Shown: positions 32,475 through 40,649 of the stretch, in pieces
Numbering within the stretch: position 1 is the first letter of the stretch
Layout of the letters: every line of letters begins with the position of its first letter
Origin: Fulvimarina uroteuthidis
Lineage (GTDB): Bacteria; Pseudomonadota; Alphaproteobacteria; Rhizobiales; Rhizobiaceae
DNA: 64,000 nt
Direction of reading: 5' to 3'
NCBI RefSeq assembly: GCF_034321785.1
Contig: NZ_JAXLPB010000001.1
Coordinates: 868,001-932,000 of the forward strand
The notes under the pieces: model-generated
The model's database searches: none
Told to the model about the DNA's origin: nothing
Seen by the model: the letters and a program-made list of their open reading frames with translations, nothing else
Translations under genes and position numbers: made by a program

Positions 32475-33274
32475 GGCGCGGACGCATCCGAAGGGGGAAG
32501 ATCGAACGCCGCGACGTCCCGGATGAAGCCGATGAACGCGTCCGCCTGATGGGCGGCGATGGCCGCGCCGATCTCGCGGGTGGCGAGCCTCGCGTCGCCG
32601 ACGACGCCGCACGGGTTGAGATCGTCCGACATCCAGCCGAAGCCGTGACGGCCATGGGCGGTGAGGTAGCGATTGTCCCCGCGCATCCGCGTCTGGCGGG
32701 ACGGAAAATCGGCGATCTTATCCCCGCGCACGAGATCGGGCCTGAAATGCAGCATGAGGCTCGTCTCCACCGCGCCGCCATGAATGCCGTCGAGGATCTC
32801 GTCGGAAGGCAGGAGCCCGGCGGGATAGCCGAACCGCAGCCAGGCGGAGGTCGCGGCGAGAAGGCCGAGCCGGGCCCTCAGATCCACCGATACCTGTGCC
32901 ATCGTCGGCGAATTGCCCCCATGGGCGTTGACCAGCGCGATCTTCGTGAAGCCGGCCTTGCGGAGGCTTGTGCCGATCGCGAGGACCGTCTCTCCCATCG
33001 TCCGCCAGCCAAGGTCGATCGTGCCGGGGAAATGCGTGTGCTCGCTCGAGACGCCGAAGCTCTGGACGGGCAGGAACAGGCCCGGCCAGTCCGCATTGGC
33101 CCGCGACGCGACGAGATCGACCATCGCCTTTGCGAGGATCGCGTCGGTGCCGAGCGGAAGATGCGGGCCGTGGCTCTCGATGGCGGCCAGCGGCAGGATC
33201 GGAACGATGTGGCAGAGTCGTTCGCGCGCGGCCCGAAGCTCGTCGGTCGTCCAGTCCTCGAAAAAGCGCTGCAT
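32471..33274 (-). CDS. Creatininase family amidohydrolase
   Basis: 267-residue metal-dependent amidohydrolase of the creatininase/formamide hydrolase family. Metal ligands are visible in AAIESHGPHLPLGTD (E and H), NAHGGNS and GIHGGAVETS. The family includes creatininase, FAPy deformylase (ArfB) and mycofactocin MftE; none of the accessory genes for these are here, so the substrate is unknown. ATG 33274 is preceded directly by an in-frame GTG. It is divergent from a MarR-type gene with a 102-bp gap, and followed by a coupled small ORF. Confidence 0.88.
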   Translation of the reverse strand: MQRFFEDWTTDELRAARERLCHIVPILPLAAIESHGPHLPLGTDAILAKAMVDLVASRANADWPGLFLPVQSFGVSSEHTHFPGTIDLGWRTMGETVLAIGTSLRKAGFTKIALVNAHGGNSPTMAQVSVDLRARLGLLAATSAWLRFGYPAGLLPSDEILDGIHGGAVETSLMLHFRPDLVRGDKIADFPSRQTRMRGDNRYLTAHGRHGFGWMSDDLNPCGVVGDARLATREIGAAIAAHQADAFIGFIRDVAAFDLPPSDASAP

Positions 33275-33376
33275 CACGGATCCGTTTTCGTTGGATTCCC
33301 ACCGAACACGAGCGCGCCGCCTTGGACAAGAGGCCTTGGCTCCCGCATGGTGTCGCGGACAGGAGAGGAATATGGA

Positions 33377-33829
33377 ATGCTACGTGACAAGCGCGATCTG
33401 ATCGGACAACTGACCCTGACATCGCGCGCCGTGCGCGTCGAAAGCGGACGGGAACTGGCCGCACTCGGCCTCCATGCCGGACAGGACACGGTTCTTTCGG
33501 CGATCTGCGAGTCGGAAGGCATTTCGTTGAAGGATCTGGCGGTCAAGCTCGGCGTGCGCCCCCCCACCGTCACCAAGACGATCGCGCGGCTCGGCGCCCA
33601 GGGCTTCGTCGAAAAGCGCGCATCCCCCGACAATACGCGCCAGAGTCTCGCTTATCTGACGGTCGAGGGCCGGATGGTCGCCAGGGAGCTGAAGGCCGTG
33701 CGCAAGAAGATTCGCAAGATCGGCCAGGACGGCCTTTCGAAGGACGAGCAGAAATTGCTCGTCAAACTTCTACGCAAAGTCGAAGGCAATTTCGGTGGCG
33801 CCACGAAAGGCGAGGAAAACACGGCCTGA
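33377..33829 (+). CDS. MarR family transcriptional regulator
   Basis: 150-residue winged-helix regulator. The recognition region is ISLKDLAVKLGVRPPTVTKTIARLGAQGFV and the wing RASPDNTRQSLAYLT; the ends form the dimerisation helices. ATG 33377 has a GAGG element 8 nt upstream. It is divergent from the creatininase gene, which is therefore a candidate target. The open frame continues far upstream (to 32549) but that part is antisense to the creatininase gene and is not real. Confidence 0.9.
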   Translation: MLRDKRDLIGQLTLTSRAVRVESGRELAALGLHAGQDTVLSAICESEGISLKDLAVKLGVRPPTVTKTIARLGAQGFVEKRASPDNTRQSLAYLTVEGRMVARELKAVRKKIRKIGQDGLSKDEQKLLVKLLRKVEGNFGGATKGEENTA

Positions 33830-33929
33830 CCGGCCGGCCGCGCGGCCACCGGGCGCGCTTTTCTTTGCGCTTTTCACCGGCTTTTGCCATAGATCGTCGG
33901 ACGAAGTGACGAACGCGTGACGAGGGCCG

Positions 33930-34967
33930 GTGGCGCAGAAGGTCAAACTATCGACGATCGCCGACGAACTCGGCGTCTCCACGGCAACCGTGTCGCTTGC
34001 ATTGCGGGACAGCCCGCTGGTGGCCGACGTCACGCGGAACCGGATCAAGGAGACCGCCCGGGATCTGGGCTACATCTACAATCGTCGCGCCGCGTCCCTG
34101 CGCACCTCGCGCTCCGGCATCGTCGGGGTGTGCGTCCACGACGTGATGAACCCGTTCTACGGCGAGATTCTGAAATATGTCGAGCACGAACTCGACCGCC
34201 GACGCCAGACCTTCATCCTGTCGAACCATTATGACGACCTGTCCAAGCAACGCGCCTTCGTCGACACGCTCCTTCAGCTGGGCGCGGACGGGCTGATCCT
34301 CTCGCCGGCCGTCGGCACGCCTGCGGCCGACATCAAGCTGGCCGAGGGCAACGACCTGCCGACCGTCCTCATCGCGCGCACCATCGAGGGCGCCGGTGTT
34401 TGCGGCTTTCGTGGCGACGACGCGTTCGGCATGGCCCTTGCCGTCGATCACCTGATCGGCGAGGGCCATCGCGAGATCGCCATGGTGGGGGGCACGCCCC
34501 AGACCTCGACGGGCCAGGATCGCGAGGCCGGATGGCGGACCGCCCTCCTGAAGGCGGGCATCGAGCCACGGCCCGAATGGCGCATCGAAGGGCCGCGCAG
34601 CCGCGACGCCGGCTTCCAGGCCGCGCTCGGTTTCGCAAGGCTCGAACGGCGCCCGACGGCGGCCGTCTGCTTTTCCGACCTCGTGGCGCTCGGATTCATG
34701 TACGGGCTGGCCCGCGCGGGCCTCACGCCCGGCGTCGACGTCGCCGTCGTCGGCTACGACGATATCGAGGAGGCGGAGATCGCCACGCCGTCCCTGTCGA
34801 CGGTTTCCAATGGTCAGGCCGAAGTCGGCCATCGCGCGGCCGGGGCCCTCCTCGACCGGCTTTCGGGAAATCCGGCGAGCGACGAGACGGTGCTCATCAA
34901 GCCGGTCCTGCGCATGCGCGACTCCAGCCATTTCGCCGGCCGGCTCCCTCTAGGAACGAGCGGATAG
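33930..34967 (+). CDS. LacI family transcriptional regulator
   Basis: 345-residue sugar-type regulator with a LacI helix-turn-helix (KLSTIADELGVSTATVSLAL, residues 6-25) and hinge helix, followed by a type I periplasmic-binding fold (about 60-335). The start is GTG 33930 with GAGGGCCG just upstream. No sugar genes are adjacent, so the regulon lies elsewhere. It ends 1 bp before the convergent FMN reductase stop. Confidence 0.93.
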   Translation: MAQKVKLSTIADELGVSTATVSLALRDSPLVADVTRNRIKETARDLGYIYNRRAASLRTSRSGIVGVCVHDVMNPFYGEILKYVEHELDRRRQTFILSNHYDDLSKQRAFVDTLLQLGADGLILSPAVGTPAADIKLAEGNDLPTVLIARTIEGAGVCGFRGDDAFGMALAVDHLIGEGHREIAMVGGTPQTSTGQDREAGWRTALLKAGIEPRPEWRIEGPRSRDAGFQAALGFARLERRPTAAVCFSDLVALGFMYGLARAGLTPGVDVAVVGYDDIEEAEIATPSLSTVSNGQAEVGHRAAGALLDRLSGNPASDETVLIKPVLRMRDSSHFAGRLPLGTSG

Positions 34968-34968
34968 C

Positions 34969-35562
34969 TCAGTCCCGTTCGAGCGTGCGCGCCAGGCTGC
35001 GCGACACGTCGATCAGGCTTTCCAGCAACGCGTCGAAGCGCATGCGGACGCTGTCTTCGGCAAGCCCCGTCTCGTCGTCGAACGCCTTGCCCGCATTGGG
35101 GACGGCGCATTGGGAGGTGATCACCTCCGCACCGACGGACCGCATCACCGGGCGCCATGCCTCCAGACCCTTCATGCCGCCGCCCGAACCGGGCGAGACC
35201 GAGGCCAGACCCACGACAAGCCCCTTGAACGGCTGGACCGGACGATCGCCGAGCCGGCGCACGCGACTTGCCCAGTCGATGGCGTTCTTCAGGAGCGGCG
35301 GCACCGAGGAATTATATTCCGGCGATACGATCAGAAGCCCGTCCTGCCGGTTGATCTGTTCGGCCAGTTTCATGGCGTTGACCGGGATGCCGCGCTCGAC
35401 CTCGTCGTCGCCGTCGTACAATGGCAGGGGATAGTCGACGAGATCGATGAGCGTCAGATGGACGTCGGTCTTGCCGAGGCGGCGCGCCGCTTCCATGGCA
35501 AGCTTCTTGTTCACCGAACCGGTTCTCGTCGAGCCCGCGACGATGGCGATCTTGGGATTCAC
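34969..35562 (-). CDS. NADPH-dependent FMN reductase
   Basis: Flavodoxin-like reductase of 197 residues (FMN_red family). The FMN phosphate loop is GSTRTGSVNKKLA and the isoalloxazine segment is SPEYNSSVPPLLKNAIDW. The GTG start at 35562 has CGGAG 8 nt upstream and overlaps the stop of the methyltransferase gene by 4 bp (GTGA), so the two are translationally coupled. What this pairing does is not known; quinone or flavin reduction is the family default. Confidence 0.9.
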   Translation of the reverse strand: MNPKIAIVAGSTRTGSVNKKLAMEAARRLGKTDVHLTLIDLVDYPLPLYDGDDEVERGIPVNAMKLAEQINRQDGLLIVSPEYNSSVPPLLKNAIDWASRVRRLGDRPVQPFKGLVVGLASVSPGSGGGMKGLEAWRPVMRSVGAEVITSQCAVPNAGKAFDDETGLAEDSVRMRFDALLESLIDVSRSLARTLERD

Positions 35563-36179
35563 GCGTCGATCTCCGAAAATGCCAGATCGCGCTCGTAGAT
35601 CCAGACCCGAGCCGGCGGAATATTGTCCCAGATGAAATCGCTCGAGGAGACCGAGAAGACCCCCGGCACCGCCGGCACGGGCGGCTTCCACATGTAGGAG
35701 AGCTGGGTGATGTTGCCGCCCGATCTCAGGCGCGAGAAATAGTCCCGGAACAGGTTCTGGCGCCAGGACGCCTTCTGCGAGACGATCGGAATGGCGAACA
35801 GGATGGCGGCGAACGTCTCGTTCCGGCGCTCGCCCAGCGTCTTGTCGAGATCGAAGCCATCGCCCTGAATGACGTTGATTTCCGGAAAGCGCTGCTTCAG
35901 CGCGTCGGCGAAATTCTCGCTATATTCGATGGAGGTGATGCGGGACGGATCGACCCCCTTTTCGAGGAGGGCGCGCGTGACGGCTCCAAGGCCGGGCCCG
36001 AGTTCGAGGATCGGCCCTTCGATGGCGACGCTGGATTTCTCGACCATGGTCCTGCAATAGGACCGGCTCGACGGCGCCACCGCGCCCATCGCGATCGGGT
36101 GGCGTATCCAATTGGCGAAGAACGGTCCGAAGTCCCCGTTCCTCCCGTCGCGCGCCAGGATTTTCGAATTGTCCGTCAT
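35559..36179 (-). CDS. PmtA-like phospholipid N-methyltransferase, second copy
   Basis: 206-residue SAM-dependent methyltransferase. Motif I is LELGPGLGAVTRAL and the family start (FGPFFANWIRHPIAMGAVAPSSR) and end (WDNIPPARVWIYERD) match rhizobial PmtA, which turns phosphatidylethanolamine into phosphatidylcholine. It is a divergent duplicate of the next gene: in place of SGLPLLTKP it has FAIPIVSQK, so its substrate or activity may differ. ATG 36179 has GACGAGG upstream. It is coupled to the FMN reductase downstream. Confidence 0.85.
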   Translation of the reverse strand: MTDNSKILARDGRNGDFGPFFANWIRHPIAMGAVAPSSRSYCRTMVEKSSVAIEGPILELGPGLGAVTRALLEKGVDPSRITSIEYSENFADALKQRFPEINVIQGDGFDLDKTLGERRNETFAAILFAIPIVSQKASWRQNLFRDYFSRLRSGGNITQLSYMWKPPVPAVPGVFSVSSSDFIWDNIPPARVWIYERDLAFSEIDA

Positions 36180-36315
36180 AAGACCTCGTCGGCTTACCAG
36201 AATGCGGGAGCGTCCATCAGGGAAAGAGGGGGCGCTCGTCCTCCCCCTAGGTTTTAGCTGCGATGCAGCATAGGGCAAGGGAGGGCGGACGGCCCGACCG
36301 TTCGAAGGCCCGCCG

Positions 36316-36966
36316 TCAGCCGGCGCGATAGACGATGACGCGGGCCGGCGGCAGGTTGCGCTTCACCCAGGGGCTCGTCTCGACCTGCGCATCGATGGCC
36401 TCGGGCCTCACCGGAAGCTTCAGGGAGTAGGAGAACTGGATGAAGGGCGCTCCCTCTTCCATCACGCTCAAGGGATGCCGCACGACTTCCTCGCGCATCG
36501 CGTCCGGCTTGGTGAGAAGCGGCAGGCCCGAAACCACCGCTTCGAGGCGGCGCTGGCCGAGGATGGAGCCGAGATCGGCCGCGATCGCGTAGGCATCACC
36601 CTGCACGATGGTGGCGTTCGGAAACCGCGCCCGCAGCAGCCCGCAGAACTCTTCGGAAAACTCCACGAGGACGAGCGCGCTTTCGGGCACCCCCCGTTCG
36701 ATCAGGCATTGCGTCACGACGCCCGTGCCGGGTCCGAGCTCCAGAACGACCGACCGATCGTCGAACTCCTCCGGGTCCGGAAGGTAGGCCGCCATCGTCT
36801 GACCGAGCAGGCGGGACGATGGAGAGACGGCGCCCATGGTCAGCGGACTGCGCAGCCATGTGGAGAAGAACCGTGCCTCGTCGCCGATCGTCATCCGTGG
36901 CCTGGGCGTCTTCGTCTTGGGCACGAGCTGCGCGACCGAGGGTGAAAGCGGCTCCAGAAGCGACAT
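36316..36966 (-). CDS. pmtA: Phosphatidylethanolamine N-methyltransferase
   Basis: 216-residue membrane-surface methyltransferase for phosphatidylcholine synthesis. It has motif I VLELGPGTGVVTQCL, the conserved FFSTWLRSPLTMGAVSPSSRLL start, VVSGLPLLTKP and the C-terminal NLPPARVIVYR. ATG 36966 has AGGAT 9 nt upstream. The gene lies 147 bp downstream of dnaJ on the same strand, the neighbourhood known for rhizobial pmtA, which supports the name. A paralogue follows 136 bp later. Confidence 0.88.
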   Translation of the reverse strand: MSLLEPLSPSVAQLVPKTKTPRPRMTIGDEARFFSTWLRSPLTMGAVSPSSRLLGQTMAAYLPDPEEFDDRSVVLELGPGTGVVTQCLIERGVPESALVLVEFSEEFCGLLRARFPNATIVQGDAYAIAADLGSILGQRRLEAVVSGLPLLTKPDAMREEVVRHPLSVMEEGAPFIQFSYSLKLPVRPEAIDAQVETSPWVKRNLPPARVIVYRAG

Positions 36967-37113
36967 TGGGCACATATCCTGTCCGATGCGGTCCACAGGA
37001 ACATCCGCCCTGCACTCGTCGACGTTCATATAGACATTGCGTCGCAGGAATGTGGACAACTAACTGTGTTCCCGGCTTCCATCCCGTCCATCACGGCCCA
37101 ACCAGGGACACGA

Positions 37114-38259
37114 TCAGTCGCTGAGATTTTCGAAGAACTCCTTCATCCGCGAGAAGAAACCGTTGGACTGGGGCGAATTCTCGTGGCTGCCGATCTCGTC
37201 GAACTCTTCCAGGAGCTCGCGCTGGCGCTTCGACAGGTTCTGCGGCGTCTCGATGGCGACCTGGATGAACAGGTCCCCCACCTGCGGCGAGCGCAGCACC
37301 GGCATGCCCTTGCCTTTCAGGCGGAACTGCTTGCCGGTCTGGGTGCCTTCGGGAAGCTTCACGCGGGCGGTGCCATTGTCGATGGTCTGCACCTCGAACG
37401 AGCCGCCGAGCGCCGCCTTGGTCATGGAGACCGGCACGGTGCAGTAGAGATCGGCGCCCTCGCGCTGGAAGAATTCGTGCGGCGCGATCGACAGGAAGAT
37501 GTAGAGATCGCCGGCCGGGCCGCCGCGCAACCCGGCCTCGCCCTCGCCGGCAAGGCGAATGCGCGTGCCGTCCTCGATGCCCTCGGGAATGTTGACCTGG
37601 AGGGTGCGCTCCTCGGGCAGGCGCCCGTCGCCGCCGCATTTGGTGCAAGGATCGGTGATCACCGTGCCCTTGCCCTGGCAGGTCGGGCAGGTCCGCTCGA
37701 TCGAGAAGAAGCCCTGAGCGGCGCGCACGCGCCCGACGCCGCCGCAGGTTGGACAGGCCGAAGGCGCCGTACCGGGCTTTGCGCCCGCGCCGGAGCAGGC
37801 ATCGCACTGGATGGTGGTGGGAACGGAAATGTCCGCCGTCTTGCCGGTGAAGGCCTCGGCGAGGCTGATTTCCATATTATAGCGCAGATCGGACCCGCGT
37901 TCGCGGCTCGAGCCCCCTCCCGGGCTGCGGGGGCGTCCGCGTCCCCCCATCATCTCGCCGAAGATATCGTCGAAGATGTCGGCCATCGAGGACGAGAAAT
38001 CGCCGCGGAATCCGCCGGCCTGTCCGCCGCCGCCGTTCTGGAACGCGGCATGGCCGAAGCGATCGTAGGCCGAGCGCTTCTGCGGGTCCTTCAGGACCTC
38101 GTAGGCCTCGCCCAACTCCTTGAAGTGGGCTTCGGCCGCCGCATCACCCGGATTCCTGTCGGGATGATATTTCATGGCGAGCTTGCGAAATGCGCTCTTG
38201 AGCCCCTTTTCGTCGGTGTCGCGAGAAACTCCGAGCGTCTCGTAGTAATCGGCCTTCAT
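37114..38259 (-). CDS. dnaJ: Chaperone protein DnaJ
   Basis: Type I Hsp40 of 381 residues: J domain with H32-P33-D34, Gly/Phe region (about 75-115) with GGRGRPRSPGGG, a zinc domain with four CxxCxGxG units (CDACSGAG, CPTCGGVG, CPTCQGKG, CTKCGGDG), and the C-terminal substrate-binding domains. ATG 38259 has GGAAG upstream. Unlike the usual arrangement, dnaK is not upstream: there is a 392-bp gap and then an acyltransferase gene. The only Hsp70 in the window is a short YegD-type protein 19 kb away. Confidence 0.97.
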   Translation of the reverse strand: MKADYYETLGVSRDTDEKGLKSAFRKLAMKYHPDRNPGDAAAEAHFKELGEAYEVLKDPQKRSAYDRFGHAAFQNGGGGQAGGFRGDFSSSMADIFDDIFGEMMGGRGRPRSPGGGSSRERGSDLRYNMEISLAEAFTGKTADISVPTTIQCDACSGAGAKPGTAPSACPTCGGVGRVRAAQGFFSIERTCPTCQGKGTVITDPCTKCGGDGRLPEERTLQVNIPEGIEDGTRIRLAGEGEAGLRGGPAGDLYIFLSIAPHEFFQREGADLYCTVPVSMTKAALGGSFEVQTIDNGTARVKLPEGTQTGKQFRLKGKGMPVLRSPQVGDLFIQVAIETPQNLSKRQRELLEEFDEIGSHENSPQSNGFFSRMKEFFENLSD

Positions 38260-38651
38260 TCACACTTCCAAACTGCTCTTGCGGTCAGATCAGGGGCGCC
38301 GTGCCCGACCGATGGTCGGGTGTCGCCTCGCCTCGATCGCCCACCGTTCAAAGGTCTTCGGCCGGACGCTGGCGACGTCGACGGCTTCGTTCGAGATAAG
38401 GGTCCGCCTTAACGGATCGGTTGAGGACAACAAGTGCCGCAACACCAGATGTCCCGGTCCAACCGACTGTAGCGGCCCCCGATGTAGGAATGGACGCGCG
38501 CCGATACCACAGCAGACGCACATTTCCTATGACCAAGAAGGAACCTTTCCATTAAGGCAGGTCCCCACAGGCAAATGCCGCCCGGCAGCGCGAGCGGTCG
38601 TCCGGGGCGAGCCTCGGGCGCGGCGCGCGGAAAGCCCGCGGCCCCCGCGCC
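38260..38651. other. 392-bp non-coding region upstream of dnaJ
   Basis: Contains a perfect CCCGACC-gat-GGTCGGG hairpin (38304-38320), 45 bp upstream of the dnaJ ATG, where it may be a leader hairpin or the end of another transcript. No sigma-32-type promoter is clear. The rest shows no supported ORF. Its right part lies downstream of the acyltransferase stop and contains GC-rich dyads without T-runs. Confidence 0.4.
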
Positions 38652-39737
38652 TCAGGCGGTCGGGACTGCGCCGCTCCTCGGATGACCGGCAGGTCGCGGC
38701 CCGATGATGTAATGCGCCATGCGCGGCTCGAGATAACGGAACGACAAGACGGCCACGAGGATCGAGATCGCCATCGGCACCAGCATGAAGACGTAGAAGC
38801 TGATCCAGCCGGCATCGACGAGCCAGCGGTCCCACAGGGCGCGCAGGAAGATGAACTCGAACACCGGGTGCCAGATATAGATGCCGAACGCGGCGGCGGT
38901 GACGGGCATGGCGAAGGCCAGCCGCTTCGTCGAATCCGGGTTCCGGGTCTCGGCGACCGCGCTGAGATAGAGCGACAGGACCAGGACGGCGAAGGATACG
39001 TACCACGGCACCATCATCAGCATTCCGATGACCGCGACGGCCATCAGCACGATGCCGGGAAGCGGCGATCTCAGCGCGACAAGGTCGGCCGCCACGACCC
39101 GTGCCAGAAGTCCGCCGACCATGAAGTCGGCGAAGGCGCGATAGGCCCCGAACGTATCGGCGCTGGTCCAGTGGCCGCTGGGGAAGACACCCTGGCGCGA
39201 GGCGACCTCCAGCACGAGCAGATAGGCGGCGATCAGACCGGCAAGGCCGGCAATGCCCCTTATGCGGAGCGCGACGATGATGACCGGGAACATGGCGTAG
39301 GAGAAGAATTCGGCGCTGACGGACCAGGACACGTAGTTGAGCGCCAGCGCGTCGGTGATGCCGAGTGCGTGGATGCCGAGCAGATGGTAGGGCAGGTTCG
39401 CGAAATCGACAGCATAGGGATAGTTTTCAGCCCCGAGCGACCAGGCGTAGAGCGCGGCGAGGAGGAAGAACAGGGTCGTCAGAAGATGAAGCGGATAAAG
39501 GCGCGCGACGCGGCGTCTCAGGAACGATCCGTAATCGGACAGCGAGTTCAGCCGGCTCGCATAACGGCTGGTGATGAAGAACCCCGAAATCATGAAGAAC
39601 ATGTCGAGAAGCGGCTGCAGGCGGTAGAGAATCGCGATTTCAGCGGCAGCGCCGCCCGGTGCCCAGTAGAGAAAATGATAGGTCATCACGAGCAGGGCTG
39701 CGAGCAGCCGCCAGCAATCGAAGATTCTGAAATACAT
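38652..39737 (-). CDS. Acyltransferase family membrane protein (acyltransferase 3)
   Basis: Integral membrane protein of 361 residues with about ten transmembrane segments, of the OafA/NodX type that acylates surface sugars. The motif FDCWRLLAALLVMTYHF carries the catalytic-type His near the end of TM1, and FMISGFFITSRYASRL and RRRVARLYPLHLL are the family blocks. ATG 39737 gives the usual short cytoplasmic start; the longer frame to 39923 is not plausible. It stands alone; the acceptor (exopolysaccharide, LPS or other) is unknown. Confidence 0.9.
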   Translation of the reverse strand: MYFRIFDCWRLLAALLVMTYHFLYWAPGGAAAEIAILYRLQPLLDMFFMISGFFITSRYASRLNSLSDYGSFLRRRVARLYPLHLLTTLFFLLAALYAWSLGAENYPYAVDFANLPYHLLGIHALGITDALALNYVSWSVSAEFFSYAMFPVIIVALRIRGIAGLAGLIAAYLLVLEVASRQGVFPSGHWTSADTFGAYRAFADFMVGGLLARVVAADLVALRSPLPGIVLMAVAVIGMLMMVPWYVSFAVLVLSLYLSAVAETRNPDSTKRLAFAMPVTAAAFGIYIWHPVFEFIFLRALWDRWLVDAGWISFYVFMLVPMAISILVAVLSFRYLEPRMAHYIIGPRPAGHPRSGAVPTA

Positions 39738-40084
39738 TGGGACAGGCCCCCGCTTGAATCGTGAACAAGAGCAAAGAGAGCACAAGCACGGATTGATCCA
39801 CGCCCCATCAAGCAACACGGCCCCGACCTTGCAAGCAGATCCTTGAAACGGCGTTAATTCGGCGCCGCACGCAACCGGGGGCCTTTCGCCGCGCCGGGCC
39901 CGCCTGTCGCCATCGGTTCCCATGCAACGCCCGCCTGTCGCCGGTCACCGGTCGCCGGCACGAAAAACGCGCCCGCGCGAACCAGGAAAGGTCCGTACGG
40001 GCGCGTCTGATCGATCGGGAGAATGGAGCGGATCGGGTATGGAGGGGCCCGAACGCGAGGCAGGCGCCGGATCCAGCCCCGCGA
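39738..40084. other. 347-bp gap between the acyltransferase and the PRC-barrel gene
   Basis: Holds a minus-strand terminator at 39963-40007 and, nearer the acyltransferase, its probable promoter region. An AT-richer patch near 39835-39865 contains GTTAATTC. No ORF is supported. Confidence 0.4.
39963..40007 (-). terminator. Terminator of the PRC-barrel gene
   Basis: On the minus strand: ACGCGCCCG stem, long loop, CGGGCGCGTTTTT. It lies 78 bp after the stop. Confidence 0.65.
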
Positions 40085-40555
40085 TCAGCCCGGATATTCG
40101 GGAAGGCTGCTGATTTCGTTCTTCGTCAGGGCCGTGCGCAGGCGCCCCATGTCGAGCGAGAGCTGGTTCAGCATCAGGATGATGCGCTTTTCCCCGAGCC
40201 CGAGGAAGCCGCCCGCCTCCACCACGATCGCCTGGGGCTGGCCGTTCTGGTCACCGAGCACGTCGTCGACCTCGCCGATCACCTCGTCGTCGGCACCGAT
40301 CACCGTCAGCTCCTCGACCTGGTCGACCATCAGGTTGAGCGGCGGCACGGGCGCGTCATCCCGATCGATGGGGACGAGAACCATCGCGTTGGCCCCGGCC
40401 GGCGGCTGTCCCGCCGGGGATTCGGGCGTTTCCGGCGGCGTTGCGGGCGCGGCGTCCGCGGCGGGGGGTGCCGGTGGTGGTGGTGTCGCCGGATCCTGCG
40501 CCAGGGCGGTCGTTGCGAAGAATGCGAAGGCTGCGGTGGTGGCGAAGCGGTTCAT
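40085..40555 (-). CDS. Exported PRC-barrel domain protein
   Basis: 156-residue protein with a Sec signal peptide (MNRFATTAAFAFFATTALA, cleavage before Gln), a Pro/Ala linker (about 22-55) and a C-terminal PRC-barrel (LTVIGADDEVIGEVDDVLGDQNGQPQAIVVEAGG). Such periplasmic PRC-barrel proteins are common in Rhizobiales; function unknown. ATG 40555 was chosen over an upstream TTG. It forms its own transcript with a terminator. Confidence 0.85.
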   Translation of the reverse strand: MNRFATTAAFAFFATTALAQDPATPPPPAPPAADAAPATPPETPESPAGQPPAGANAMVLVPIDRDDAPVPPLNLMVDQVEELTVIGADDEVIGEVDDVLGDQNGQPQAIVVEAGGFLGLGEKRIILMLNQLSLDMGRLRTALTKNEISSLPEYPG

Positions 40556-40649
40556 GGCGGGTCCCGTTGATCGATCTGTCAATCGTCATCAACGGCACGG
40601 AAGCGGTTTCGCTCCATCCGCCGTGCCGAAAAGCACCGCATCCGCGCCC

